A stretch of DNA of 64,000 bases from assembly GCF_900104445.1 (NCBI RefSeq), contig NZ_FNJI01000017.1, forward strand, positions 1 to 64,000. Reading direction: 5' to 3'. Origin of the DNA: Desulforhopalus singaporensis (GTDB taxonomy: Bacteria; Desulfobacterota; Desulfobulbia; Desulfobulbales; Desulfocapsaceae). The notes below the pieces were generated by a model. That model did not search any database, had not been told where the DNA came from, and saw nothing but the letters and a program-made list of their open reading frames with translations. Positions 1 through 7,776 of this stretch are shown one piece after another. Position 1 is the first letter of the stretch; each line of letters opens with the position of its first letter. Both the position numbers and the translations under genes were made by a program.

Positions 1-135
1 TTACTGAAATTACTCTATTTGGGGATTCAAAATGCCAAGAAAAAATGGACAATGCCAATCCAAAACTGGTCTCTGGCCATCTCGCAACTGGCTATTTTCT
101 TTGAGGGTCGGCTGGATCAAGAGTTAGGACTTTAA
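1..135 (+). CDS. IS256-family (Mutator) transposase, C-terminal fragment
   Basis: Reading from base 1 in frame 1 gives 44 residues and a TAA stop. The piece contains [10 protein letters not shown] and [10 protein letters not shown], which match the conserved C-terminus of IS256/Mutator-type DDE transposases. The gene runs off the left edge, so catalytic residues and intactness cannot be judged. An IS-end-like sequence follows about 145 bases downstream, which fits a complete right half of an insertion sequence. It sits just outside the conjugation operon, on the opposite strand to it. The family call rests on recognised motifs only. Confidence 0.8.
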   Translation, partial: LLKLLYLGIQNAKKKWTMPIQNWSLAISQLAIFFEGRLDQELGL

Positions 136-185
136 AGTGGTGGTGAAATCAGGTATTAAGATGAGATATCAAAATCCGCTCCGAA

Positions 186-242
186 AAAAGTCAGCATCTC
201 CGACGAGCACTTGTACGGAGCCCATTCTCGACGCTGACTTTT
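186..242 (+). terminator. Possible terminator of the IS transposase
   Basis: A ten-base inverted repeat (AAAAGTCAGC at 186-195 and GCTGACTTTT at 233-242) lies 50 bases after the transposase stop and ends in a T-rich run. The 37-base loop is long for an intrinsic terminator, so this is tentative. Confidence 0.3.
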
Positions 243-278
243 ATCTCCGCTACCGCTGAGGCAGGAGCTGGCACTGTG

Positions 279-309
279 GAAGATGACACAGAATTTTGAA
301 CACTCCCGT
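279..309 (+). repeat. Probable right terminal inverted repeat of the IS256-family element
   Basis: The stretch GAAGATGACACAGAATTTTG followed by AACACTCCC resembles the terminal repeats of IS256-family elements and lies at the expected distance after the transposase stop. A 12-base inverted copy of its inner part (TGTGTCATCTTC, 353-364) lies 62 bases further on. That copy could be a decayed end of a second IS copy. The left end of the IS is outside the window, so the repeat cannot be confirmed against its partner. Confidence 0.5.
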
Positions 310-414
310 TCACATGGTGGTTGTCAGGTTACTTTGAGCTTTGTCAATCCTGTGTGTCATCTTCAGATTTCTACAATTTTATCTGTGGCATACGATTGAG
401 AAGAAAAAAATGTC

Positions 415-1890
415 TCACCTCTCGTATTCTTCTTCGAAAAACTGCTGCAGATTTTTTTTAAACTTCCGCCAGTTCAGGTTGGGGGATCTTTTTTTGTTTC
501 TGATATAGACCTTCCAGGCTTCTCTTTCTTTTGCGGACTTAAGAGGATTTACTGGTTGGTATTTGTACGATTTTTCTACCTTATAATTTCCTGTGGAAGG
601 CTCAAAAAGGCCGAACTTTTTCTGAAGTTTAGTTATACGAAGCCCTGTTTTTGAAAAGGGAGCTGCATTCTTCCCTTTGGTTCGGCCACCAATGTCTTTT
701 AGTACATGTCCATTGCCCCTGGGGGCAATCTCAAGGCCGATCATTGCAAGCACTTTGTGGAATTCCTGCCATGCCCCTGTGTGATCTGCAGCTGAGGCAA
801 TGAAGTCCTTAGACTCCATGAGATAAGTATCAAATGATTTCAGACCGGTTTGATTTTCAAACTTGCTGGCCTGGTGGTTCTCCCGCTTTGGCTCTCTCCG
901 GAAAAACTCTTTAACATCATAACCACCTGCAGATTTTTCAAATTTGCCGAAGCGATCTTCGAGCTTTTTCTTTGTAAAGTTGCGGTCAAAGTCACTGAGC
1001 TTTGTTCTGTGGTCATCTTTATGCATCTGTCCAATGGCAGCCAGGATACAGCCATTGCCGCGGAGATGAACAGCAAGGCCGAAGGTAGCAAGGTCCTCAT
1101 GTAATTCCTGCCAGTTTCTGGCACCTTCAAAGGCCAATGTGATATCCCCCTGTCTCCGTTTCAGGTAATCAGTAAACTGCTGCTCATCTCCCTTATCTAT
1201 GGTGATATCATATTTCTTCTCTAATGCCCTGCAGACCTCATTGCGTTTCTTATAATCGTACCAGGGGTCATGCCTTGTATACTTTTCCTTGTGGATCATG
1301 TTGTATGCAATATGTAGATGGGGATTATCGGTATTCACATGGATACCGCAGACACGTTGGTGGTCTTCAAACCCCAGGGCTTTAGCAAATTCTTTTTCGA
1401 TATCTCTAAAATCTGCTATAGAAAGCTTTTCCATGTCCTCAGGGTGGATACTTACGACCATATGATAGGTCTTTTCTTTTTTTGTACGGGCATTCATGGC
1501 CTGGGTAGCTCTGATTTCATTAATGGCCAGGTTGTAATCCTGGTCGGAATAGCAACCAGCAGTCCATTTATCTAGGCATTTCTCATTGCTTCCGACATCA
1601 TCACCCCGTCGCAAGCCTTTAGTTTTTCGTCTATAAGAGCGTGCATCAAGAGACAATATATCCTTAGCTCGCCGCCCTGCGTTACATGCCAAACCGCACT
1701 CAGACAATTTGCGCAACTTGTTTCCGGACAATGGTCCAGGTTTTCCAGTATGGGGCTGGTTGTTGAAATTTCCGATGTGCTCATAATTGTTTTTCTCTGT
1801 TGCTATTTCATGTTTGGCCGCAGCGATATATTCCGCCAGCCGTTTAAAGTTGTCGTTTTGCGGTTCGCAGGGGATTCGTTTGGAGATCAT
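415..1890 (-). CDS. traI: TraI-like MOBP relaxase
   Basis: This is the DNA-nicking relaxase that would cleave oriT and pilot the transferred strand. The ATG at 1890 gives the family-typical start MISKRIP; a TTG at 1929 that overlaps the previous stop would add 13 residues. A tyrosine in LAEYI near residue 21 is the likely nicking residue. NPHLHIAYN supplies the metal-binding HxH of the three-histidine motif. The C-terminal half holds two related blocks, each with a W-x-x-L/F-H start and an RGNG motif (RGNGCIL, RGNGHVL), as in IncP TraI-type proteins. It is the last gene of the tra/trb operon, and its stop is followed by no gene up to the IS. At about 490 residues it is shorter than RP4 TraI. 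Confidence 0.88.
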   Translation of the reverse strand: MISKRIPCEPQNDNFKRLAEYIAAAKHEIATEKNNYEHIGNFNNQPHTGKPGPLSGNKLRKLSECGLACNAGRRAKDILSLDARSYRRKTKGLRRGDDVGSNEKCLDKWTAGCYSDQDYNLAINEIRATQAMNARTKKEKTYHMVVSIHPEDMEKLSIADFRDIEKEFAKALGFEDHQRVCGIHVNTDNPHLHIAYNMIHKEKYTRHDPWYDYKKRNEVCRALEKKYDITIDKGDEQQFTDYLKRRQGDITLAFEGARNWQELHEDLATFGLAVHLRGNGCILAAIGQMHKDDHRTKLSDFDRNFTKKKLEDRFGKFEKSAGGYDVKEFFRREPKRENHQASKFENQTGLKSFDTYLMESKDFIASAADHTGAWQEFHKVLAMIGLEIAPRGNGHVLKDIGGRTKGKNAAPFSKTGLRITKLQKKFGLFEPSTGNYKVEKSYKYQPVNPLKSAKEREAWKVYIRNKKRSPNLNWRKFKKNLQQFFEEEYER

Positions 1891-1925
1891 ACCTGGAAGG
1901 ACAAATCGTTGAAGAAATATGAGAG

Positions 1926-2288
1926 TCAAATCTCATCTTGTATTTTCTGTATTATCGGTCGGAGTTCGTTCTGCCTCTCCTCGATTTCGCTGAGGAGTTG
2001 CCTCACTTCTGCCGGATCAATAAACGTTCTCCCCTGGGAAAGAAAATATTTGAAGAGTCCACCCAGACGGCCGAGATCCGCGTTGACCTTAAGCGCTGCA
2101 AGAAAGGCTGCCTGGTCAACTCTGCTGCTTATCTTTGTACCGGTTAAGATTCGGCGGGTGTACTCTGATACCGATAAGCCTGCTTGCTGGGCAAACTGTT
2201 TTATTCTCTGATGCTCTTCTGGTGTGACGTGCGATATTACTGCCTTCGTTCGTACCTGGTCGCGTCTCTTAATGGTGGTCTTGTCCAT
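1926..2288 (-). CDS. traJ: TraJ-like oriT-binding relaxosome protein (ribbon-helix-helix)
   Basis: The 120-residue protein has an N-terminal ribbon-helix-helix region (TPEEHQRIKQFAQQAGLSVS followed by EYTRRIL). The segment LKVNADLGRLGGLFKYFL is highly reminiscent of IncP TraJ and MobC accessory proteins. In that family TraJ binds oriT and recruits the relaxase. The stop at 1926 lies directly at the relaxase gene, which suggests translational coupling, and a longer TraJ-like paralogue lies six bases upstream. Position and sequence agree, so the role as relaxase accessory factor is a firm inference. Confidence 0.8.
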   Translation of the reverse strand: MDKTTIKRRDQVRTKAVISHVTPEEHQRIKQFAQQAGLSVSEYTRRILTGTKISSRVDQAAFLAALKVNADLGRLGGLFKYFLSQGRTFIDPAEVRQLLSEIEERQNELRPIIQKIQDEI

Positions 2289-2294
2289 GATGAC

Positions 2295-2822
2295 TCAAAC
2301 CTCATTATCTAGTTGCTTGAAGAAATAGTAGTAAGCATCTCCGTACCCACATTCCCAACCATAGTACATGGGAGAATCTGCAGGGTATGGATTGCGGCCT
2401 GGCCACTCAGGTTTTTTTTCTGCTTTACCAGCCTTGTACCCCTCATATTCACCTACATCAAACTGTGCGTCAAATTCTGGGTCAGCACTCCCTTGGTAAT
2501 AGCCGTATTCCCAGAAAAAATGTTTATCGAAGCCTTTCTTGTGAGGGTTAAGGCTGGAGCTTGATCTCCCTCCATTAACCTTAGCTGCAGACATCCCCTC
2601 ATCTATGACGCTATTGATCTCATTCTTAGTAAGGAACATTGAATTAAAACTCCCGATCTTTTTTACCTGACCGAGCCTGCTGTTGATTTTACTGTTGCTC
2701 AAAACCCTGCGCGTGTATTCCGATATCGACAGACCCGTTTGTCCGGCAAGCTGTTTGATATGGATATGCTCGTCCTGGGTGATGTATGCTTTCAGGCATA
2801 TTTCTCTTTTCGGCTTGTTCAT
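2295..2822 (-). CDS. TraJ paralogue with ribbon-helix-helix head and aromatic-rich tail
   Basis: I chose the ATG at 2822 because a GGTGA lies five bases upstream; a longer frame starts at 2864. Residues 1-60 closely parallel the neighbouring TraJ (LAGQTGLSISEYTRRVLSNS against FAQQAGLSVSEYTRRILTGT), so the two arose by duplication. The TraJ LGRLGG helix is missing. In its place are about 100 residues rich in Trp, Tyr and Gly (FFWEYGYYQG, YYGWECGYGDAYYYFF) that I do not recognise. It probably still binds DNA at oriT or acts as a regulator; the tail could be a protein-interaction module. It sits between traF and traJ in the operon. Confidence 0.7.
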   Translation of the reverse strand: MNKPKREICLKAYITQDEHIHIKQLAGQTGLSISEYTRRVLSNSKINSRLGQVKKIGSFNSMFLTKNEINSVIDEGMSAAKVNGGRSSSSLNPHKKGFDKHFFWEYGYYQGSADPEFDAQFDVGEYEGYKAGKAEKKPEWPGRNPYPADSPMYYGWECGYGDAYYYFFKQLDNEV

Positions 2823-2826
2823 ATGA

Positions 2827-3270
2827 TCACCAGGTCCAAAGAGGTTTGATGGTTGTGATGACAAGCTTTGTCGGAATCGGACCGATATAGCGGCTGTCCA
2901 GGCTGTGTATCGTCTCTCCCTCTACGATCACGTGGCTTTGGGGCACAATCCCCGTTGCTGGAATGTACGGAATCACGGGCCGTCCCCTGGAATCTTGTTC
3001 GGCAGCTGGCGGGAGATGGTATTTCTCACCGCCAATGAAGGTTACTTTCTTGAGAAGCGGGGTGCCCGGCTCTGTGTATCTCGATACAAATTCAGCCTTG
3101 GATGCTGGTGGATAGAATGCGACCAGGACGCCCTGTTCGATTGGCTGGTTGGTCTTTAAGTAAATTCCATAGGGCAAACTGGCGGTGGTGTTTATATAGC
3201 AATACTTTGCTATGAAAAGGTATAGACCGAGCACCACAAGAATACAGACTATCAATTTTAGAAGTCTCAT
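2827..3270 (-). CDS. traF: TraF-like conjugal transfer signal peptidase (S26 family)
   Basis: In IncP systems TraF is an inner-membrane, S26-type peptidase that processes and cyclises the TrbC pilin. This 147-residue protein has an N-terminal membrane segment (residues 4-20), a catalytic serine in TASLPYGIY (Ser31), the lysine region LLKKV (residues 72-76) and the C-terminal DSRYIGPIP motif of the family. Its stop overlaps the Shine-Dalgarno region of the following gene. The pilin substrate TrbC is encoded in the same operon at 16798-17124. Confidence 0.85.
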   Translation of the reverse strand: MRLLKLIVCILVVLGLYLFIAKYCYINTTASLPYGIYLKTNQPIEQGVLVAFYPPASKAEFVSRYTEPGTPLLKKVTFIGGEKYHLPPAAEQDSRGRPVIPYIPATGIVPQSHVIVEGETIHSLDSRYIGPIPTKLVITTIKPLWTW

Positions 3271-3282
3271 CTCTATTCTCCG

Positions 3283-5100
3283 CTAAATACCTGCTGAAAT
3301 CCTTGAGCGTTCCGACAGGACCGGATCGAGAAAGTAGAGCATCTGCCGCCCGTAGATCGCCGGGAATCCGGCAACGAATATGAGCATGTCCCCGGGTTCG
3401 AGAATCTTCTCCCCGGAAGAGTCCTTGACCGGCCCTTTAAGGCGCATGCATTCGTCAGGTGTAAGCAGCGGCCTTGCCACCTCGGAAATTGAGACGGAGG
3501 CGCTGCCCATATGGCCGAAGCGCTTGCCGGAGATGGAGGTTTTCTTATCTACGACGGTGGTCTTGCCGGTCATGTCGGAAAGCAGCTTTGCCGTTTCGAT
3601 CTTGTTCGGGGCGTATGCTATCCGGACATGACAGTTTGAGGTGATGGACTCATCCCTGGTATAGGCTTCCTGCAGCTGGGTGAGGTCCTGGACGATGATA
3701 TAGGACTTGATTCCGTAGCCTGCCATAAAGGCCAGGGCCCGCTGCATAATCTCAAGCCTGCCAAGGCTTGTAAACTCATCGAGCATAAGAAGCAGGCGGT
3801 GCTTGTAGTTGGCAATGGAACTGCCGTCCTTAAACTCCATCGTCGCCGTGAGCTTACGCAGTGCCAGATTGAAAAATATCCTTAATAGCGGGCGCAGCCG
3901 ATCGAGATCTGCGGGACTCACCACCAGATACAGATCGACCGGCTTTTCAGAGTTCATGATATCGGAAATCCTGAAATCAGACGTTTTGGTGTTCCTTGCA
4001 ACGGTCGGGTCGCGGTAGAGGGAGAGGTTGGTTACCGCCGTTGAAATAACCCCTGACAGTTCACGATCGGCTTTAATCGCGCACTCTCCGGCGTAGCTGT
4101 GGATTGCCCGTTCTATGTTGGCCGCAAGATCCGCTTCCATTAAGGGATGCCGGGCCTGCAGCAGCTCGGCGTGGGGAGTGTCCGACATATGATAAAAAAG
4201 CCCCTTGATATCATCGGCGTACTCATCCTTGGTGATCTCATCCACCACGTCGGCAAGACTTGCGTCATCCTTTACCACAAGGACGTGGAGTATGAGACCC
4301 GTCAGAAAGGCGTACCCTGCCTGGGAAAAATAGTCTTTCAACCCCTTGCCGTCCGGATCGCAGATCATTGAGGCGATATTCTGTGCATCGGAAATGGCGT
4401 AACTGGTGCCAAGACGAACTTCTGCAAGGGGATTGAACCTGGCCGATCCGTGAGGGCTTGCCGGATCGAACCTGAAGACGGTGTGATGTAATTTCTTCCT
4501 GCGGTACCCCGATGACAGGGCGTAGTTCTCCCCCTTGATATCGAGTACGATGGTGGAGCCCTCCCAGGCAAGCAGGGTGGGGATGACCAGGCCGACCCCC
4601 TTGCCGGACCTTGTGGGGGCAAATGCCAGGACATGTTCCGGCCCGTTGTGCAGCAGATACTGTATCCTGTTTTTTCCGGCAAAACCTCCGACATATACGC
4701 CGGTGGTATTGGTAAGTCCCATTGGACCAAGATCTTTTTTCCTGGCCCATTCCGCTGTTCCGTGAAGGTTCCGGTTACCCCTGGGGCGTCTTGTAAGGAT
4801 CACGATAAAGATTATCGACAAGGGTACCATGAATACGGCCATGCCAAGTTCCGTTGCCTCCGTAAGGCCCGGATGGGCTGCTATGTTGCTGTCAAGATTC
4901 CACAGGATGATATTCCAGGGAAAATAGTAGTGAGCAATAACAGGTGACCCTATTGCCGGATGAAACCCCACTTCTGAGGCAAAGAACTGCGTTGCGAAGG
5001 TCATTGCCGCAACCGCCCAGAGTGCAACTGTTACCGGCAGCCACCATCGTATTTTTGTTTCCCGGTTCCCTGACCTGAGACCGTAGTTTTGTTTTTTCAT
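3283..5100 (-). CDS. traG: TraG/VirD4 type IV coupling protein
   Basis: The 605-residue ATPase would link the relaxosome to the Trb secretion channel. Two N-terminal membrane segments (about residues 19-40 and 83-102) precede the cytoplasmic motor. The Walker A motif is APTRSGKG (161-168) and the Walker B is LLLMLDEF with the following TSLGRLE helix. The family-typical block PLLTPDECMRL lies near the C-terminus. The ATG overlaps the TGA of the upstream TraC-like gene by four bases, so they are translated together. Length and motif order match IncP TraG. Confidence 0.93.
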   Translation of the reverse strand: MKKQNYGLRSGNRETKIRWWLPVTVALWAVAAMTFATQFFASEVGFHPAIGSPVIAHYYFPWNIILWNLDSNIAAHPGLTEATELGMAVFMVPLSIIFIVILTRRPRGNRNLHGTAEWARKKDLGPMGLTNTTGVYVGGFAGKNRIQYLLHNGPEHVLAFAPTRSGKGVGLVIPTLLAWEGSTIVLDIKGENYALSSGYRRKKLHHTVFRFDPASPHGSARFNPLAEVRLGTSYAISDAQNIASMICDPDGKGLKDYFSQAGYAFLTGLILHVLVVKDDASLADVVDEITKDEYADDIKGLFYHMSDTPHAELLQARHPLMEADLAANIERAIHSYAGECAIKADRELSGVISTAVTNLSLYRDPTVARNTKTSDFRISDIMNSEKPVDLYLVVSPADLDRLRPLLRIFFNLALRKLTATMEFKDGSSIANYKHRLLLMLDEFTSLGRLEIMQRALAFMAGYGIKSYIIVQDLTQLQEAYTRDESITSNCHVRIAYAPNKIETAKLLSDMTGKTTVVDKKTSISGKRFGHMGSASVSISEVARPLLTPDECMRLKGPVKDSSGEKILEPGDMLIFVAGFPAIYGRQMLYFLDPVLSERSRISAGI

Positions 5101-7553
5101 CGTCCCATCTCCAGTCCCAGGCCGTGATCCTGTTCTTTTGCTTTTGCAAGAAACGGAATTTTTCTTTCAAGAGCCTTTTTCACCCGAGCCCTGCCGAACC
5201 TTGAATTTGCCAGGTCATTGAAGTCGGTCAATCCCTGTTTTTTCTGCTGCTCGCTGAACTCGGGCACGATGACTTCGCCACCTATGGCCTTGGCTACTCT
5301 TCTTGCCTTTTCAAGCCCTACATTCTTCTTTTTGGAGTGATCGTTGTCGGCGCAGATAAATATTTCCGCATCCGGCATCAGCTCCTTGATCGAGTGGGCG
5401 ACGTTTTCCATGTTGCCTGCGTCAAAACAGACCACCGCCGGAAGATGGGCTATGTCCTGGAGGGATTTCCCCGTGGCGTAGCCTTCGGCCAGGAGTATGG
5501 GCTTGTCCGCCTCAAGTTTTCCCAGGACACAGCAGTTACCCGATTTCCTGCCGTCTTTTAAGAGATACTTGTCGCCGTTTTCGGAGATGAACTGCAAACT
5601 CTCTATCCTGTCTGTTTTTGGATTTTTTAAGGGGATGATAAGACGGTTACTGTTATCGACCCTGATCCCATCCTCGGGCTCTATTTTCTTTGCCAGCAGA
5701 TACGGGTGATCCTTCGGGGCCGGTGCGGCGTTTACATAGATGCCAAAGGCGGTCTTTGCGGCTTTTTCGTATCTGGCCTGCAGCTCTTCCTCTCTTGATG
5801 TTTCGCCTTTTTGTTTCACCGCGTCCCTGGGAAGTTCACCTTCATACTTCACGTTTATTTTCTCCCCGGTCTTATGGTTCTGCATAAAACCAGCTGGCCG
5901 ACCGTCGGGGTAGATGACATATGCTCCTGATTTTTTCCCGGCCTTGTCGGTGTCCACAGGGACCCGCTGCATCGAGCCGTCCATCACCAGGGTATCGACT
6001 TTAAGGCCTAGACCGGCAGCCTGGTCCCGAAACTGTTTTTCGATTTCCGCAAAGTCGAGGATGGAAGAGGTTGTTTTCTCTGATTGCAGCCATTTTCGAA
6101 AGGGCTCCGGGTCCTGATCCGGCTCTATAAACCATGCTTTCTGACGGCGGTCCCATTTCGCGCCAAGCTCTTTTGCCTGGTCTTTTTCCTCAAAGGAAAC
6201 ATCAAGATAGGTTCTTTCCGGATCTGGAGCTGCGAGTGTTTCATCGTGGTTCCTCTGAACACTCAACTCCCTTGTCCCATCACCTTCGATCCAACCTGAG
6301 CTGTACGAAAGATCGTCAACAACTTCACGCTCGTGCTCCCTGGTTCCGGCCAGGCCATCCTGATAGCCGATATTCCAGCTCGATTCATCCAGCTTCACTT
6401 TCTGGGCTGCAGATTCCACCTGAGTAGCTGTTTGTAACCATTTTCTATAGGGCTCCGGGTCCTGGTCCGGCTCTATAAACCATGATTTCTGACGGCGGTC
6501 CCACCTGGCGCCAAGCTCTTTGGCCCGGTCTTTTTCCTCGAAAGGAACACTCAGGAGGATTTTTTCTGCTGATCCGGAATCTTTATCAGGGACAATTTGG
6601 TCTGTGACCTTTTCCTGAGTTGGTGACTCGGAAAGCTTTTCCTTCCACAGCATCACCTCCTTGTCCTGGCTGAGAACGAATTCGCTGATTTTTTCCCCGT
6701 CCCGGATCGCTGCAAGAAGCTCCTTCTGCCTCTGGTTCTTAGGGAGCTTTTTCAACCATCCGGCGACATAGGCTTCGTTATTCTTTTCAGACTCAGGCGT
6801 ATATCCCACACCGATCTGGGTGCAGATCAACCAGGTGGCGATTTCGGCTCTGAGCTCTTCTTTCGCGTACTCCTGTTTATCGGAGGCGGGGCCTGTTTGC
6901 CGGTCGAGCAGGTCGGGGTGTTTGGTCGCGTGGGCCAGTTCGTGGAAGATGGTGGAATAGTATTCCGATTGACTTTTAAAACTTGCTTTCGCGGGGATCT
7001 CGATGGCATGTTTTGCGGGTGAATAAAAAGCTCTTTCCTGCTGACTTTCGGTTATCGATATGTCTCTTTTAAAGCTGTTGATAATATCGTCCGCTATCCA
7101 GTCGGGCTTCCATTCCGGAGTTTGTGTTAAATAGGGATTTAGCCCTTCGATCTGGGTTCCGTTGAAAAGCGCAAATGTTTTGAAAACGGGAGCGTCGACC
7201 TCTTTCGTCCGGGGCTTGCCGGTCGATTTGTCGACAAGGGTGTTGCCGTTTTCATCCTGTTCTTTTATAAGTCGTGTCGGGCTGTAGTAGAGTGCCGGAG
7301 TGGATTTTTCTCCTTTCCGGACATGGAGGCCGTGTTCTCTTGCCTGGTTATAGGTCATCCACCTGGGATCGTTGTATCCTTTTCGGGCCAATTCGACCAG
7401 GTTGACTCCCCGGTAATCCTTTCCTGTAACAAAACTTCTGGGAAGCTCGAACAGCTCTCCCTCTTTCCAGGGCACCTGCCAGGGTGCTGAAGAACTTTCG
7501 ATGGCTTGTATCGTATTATCAATAAAAGTCTGAATTTTATCCTGGTAAGACAT
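5097..7553 (-). CDS. traC: TraC-like protein: ArdC-type head, metallopeptidase, two DUF5710 units, Toprim primase
   Basis: The ATG at 7553 is preceded by GGAGG at good spacing, so I prefer it to the frame start at 7598; the product is 818 residues. Residues 1-150 look like the ArdC N-terminal single-stranded-DNA-binding domain (WQVPWK, YRGVNL, HGLHVRKGE). HELAH at 204-208 with downstream glutamates is a zincin-like peptidase. Two near-identical units (about 331-373 and 447-490, sharing KELGA, WDRRQK and WFIEPDQDPEP) fit DUF5710. A C-terminal Toprim region has LLAEGYATG (687-695) and ADND (735-738). In IncP, TraC primase enters the recipient with the DNA. The head may counter restriction there; that is inference from ArdC. 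Confidence 0.85.
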   Translation of the reverse strand: MSYQDKIQTFIDNTIQAIESSSAPWQVPWKEGELFELPRSFVTGKDYRGVNLVELARKGYNDPRWMTYNQAREHGLHVRKGEKSTPALYYSPTRLIKEQDENGNTLVDKSTGKPRTKEVDAPVFKTFALFNGTQIEGLNPYLTQTPEWKPDWIADDIINSFKRDISITESQQERAFYSPAKHAIEIPAKASFKSQSEYYSTIFHELAHATKHPDLLDRQTGPASDKQEYAKEELRAEIATWLICTQIGVGYTPESEKNNEAYVAGWLKKLPKNQRQKELLAAIRDGEKISEFVLSQDKEVMLWKEKLSESPTQEKVTDQIVPDKDSGSAEKILLSVPFEEKDRAKELGARWDRRQKSWFIEPDQDPEPYRKWLQTATQVESAAQKVKLDESSWNIGYQDGLAGTREHEREVVDDLSYSSGWIEGDGTRELSVQRNHDETLAAPDPERTYLDVSFEEKDQAKELGAKWDRRQKAWFIEPDQDPEPFRKWLQSEKTTSSILDFAEIEKQFRDQAAGLGLKVDTLVMDGSMQRVPVDTDKAGKKSGAYVIYPDGRPAGFMQNHKTGEKINVKYEGELPRDAVKQKGETSREEELQARYEKAAKTAFGIYVNAAPAPKDHPYLLAKKIEPEDGIRVDNSNRLIIPLKNPKTDRIESLQFISENGDKYLLKDGRKSGNCCVLGKLEADKPILLAEGYATGKSLQDIAHLPAVVCFDAGNMENVAHSIKELMPDAEIFICADNDHSKKKNVGLEKARRVAKAIGGEVIVPEFSEQQKKQGLTDFNDLANSRFGRARVKKALERKIPFLAKAKEQDHGLGLEMGR

Positions 7554-7554
7554 A

Positions 7555-7764
7555 TCAACCTCCATGCTCTTCGGGTTCCATCTCCTCGGGAGAGGCAATC
7601 ATGGCTCCGCTCATATAGGCGAGATACTCTGCTTCGTCGGGCTCGAGCTGTCGGTCGGTAGTTGCGTTTTCGCCAAAAAGCCTCTCGTCGAGCCATACCT
7701 GGTAGTCCTCAACTGTCATTGCTCTTTTGGCCGCGTATTCTTGCATCTTTTCTTTCGTCCACAT
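7555..7764 (-). CDS. Small acidic conserved-type protein of the transfer operon
   Basis: This 69-residue protein (start MWTKEKMQEYAAKR) has a clear AAGGAG ribosome site, and its stop lies two bases before the start of the TraC-like gene, inside that gene's own Shine-Dalgarno region. It is rich in Glu and has no membrane segment. I do not recognise the family. Tight packing between trbI and traC suggests translational coupling and a role tied to the TraC-like protein or to transfer regulation. Confidence 0.65.
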   Translation of the reverse strand: MWTKEKMQEYAAKRAMTVEDYQVWLDERLFGENATTDRQLEPDEAEYLAYMSGAMIASPEEMEPEEHGG

Positions 7765-7776
7765 GGTGTTTCTCCT

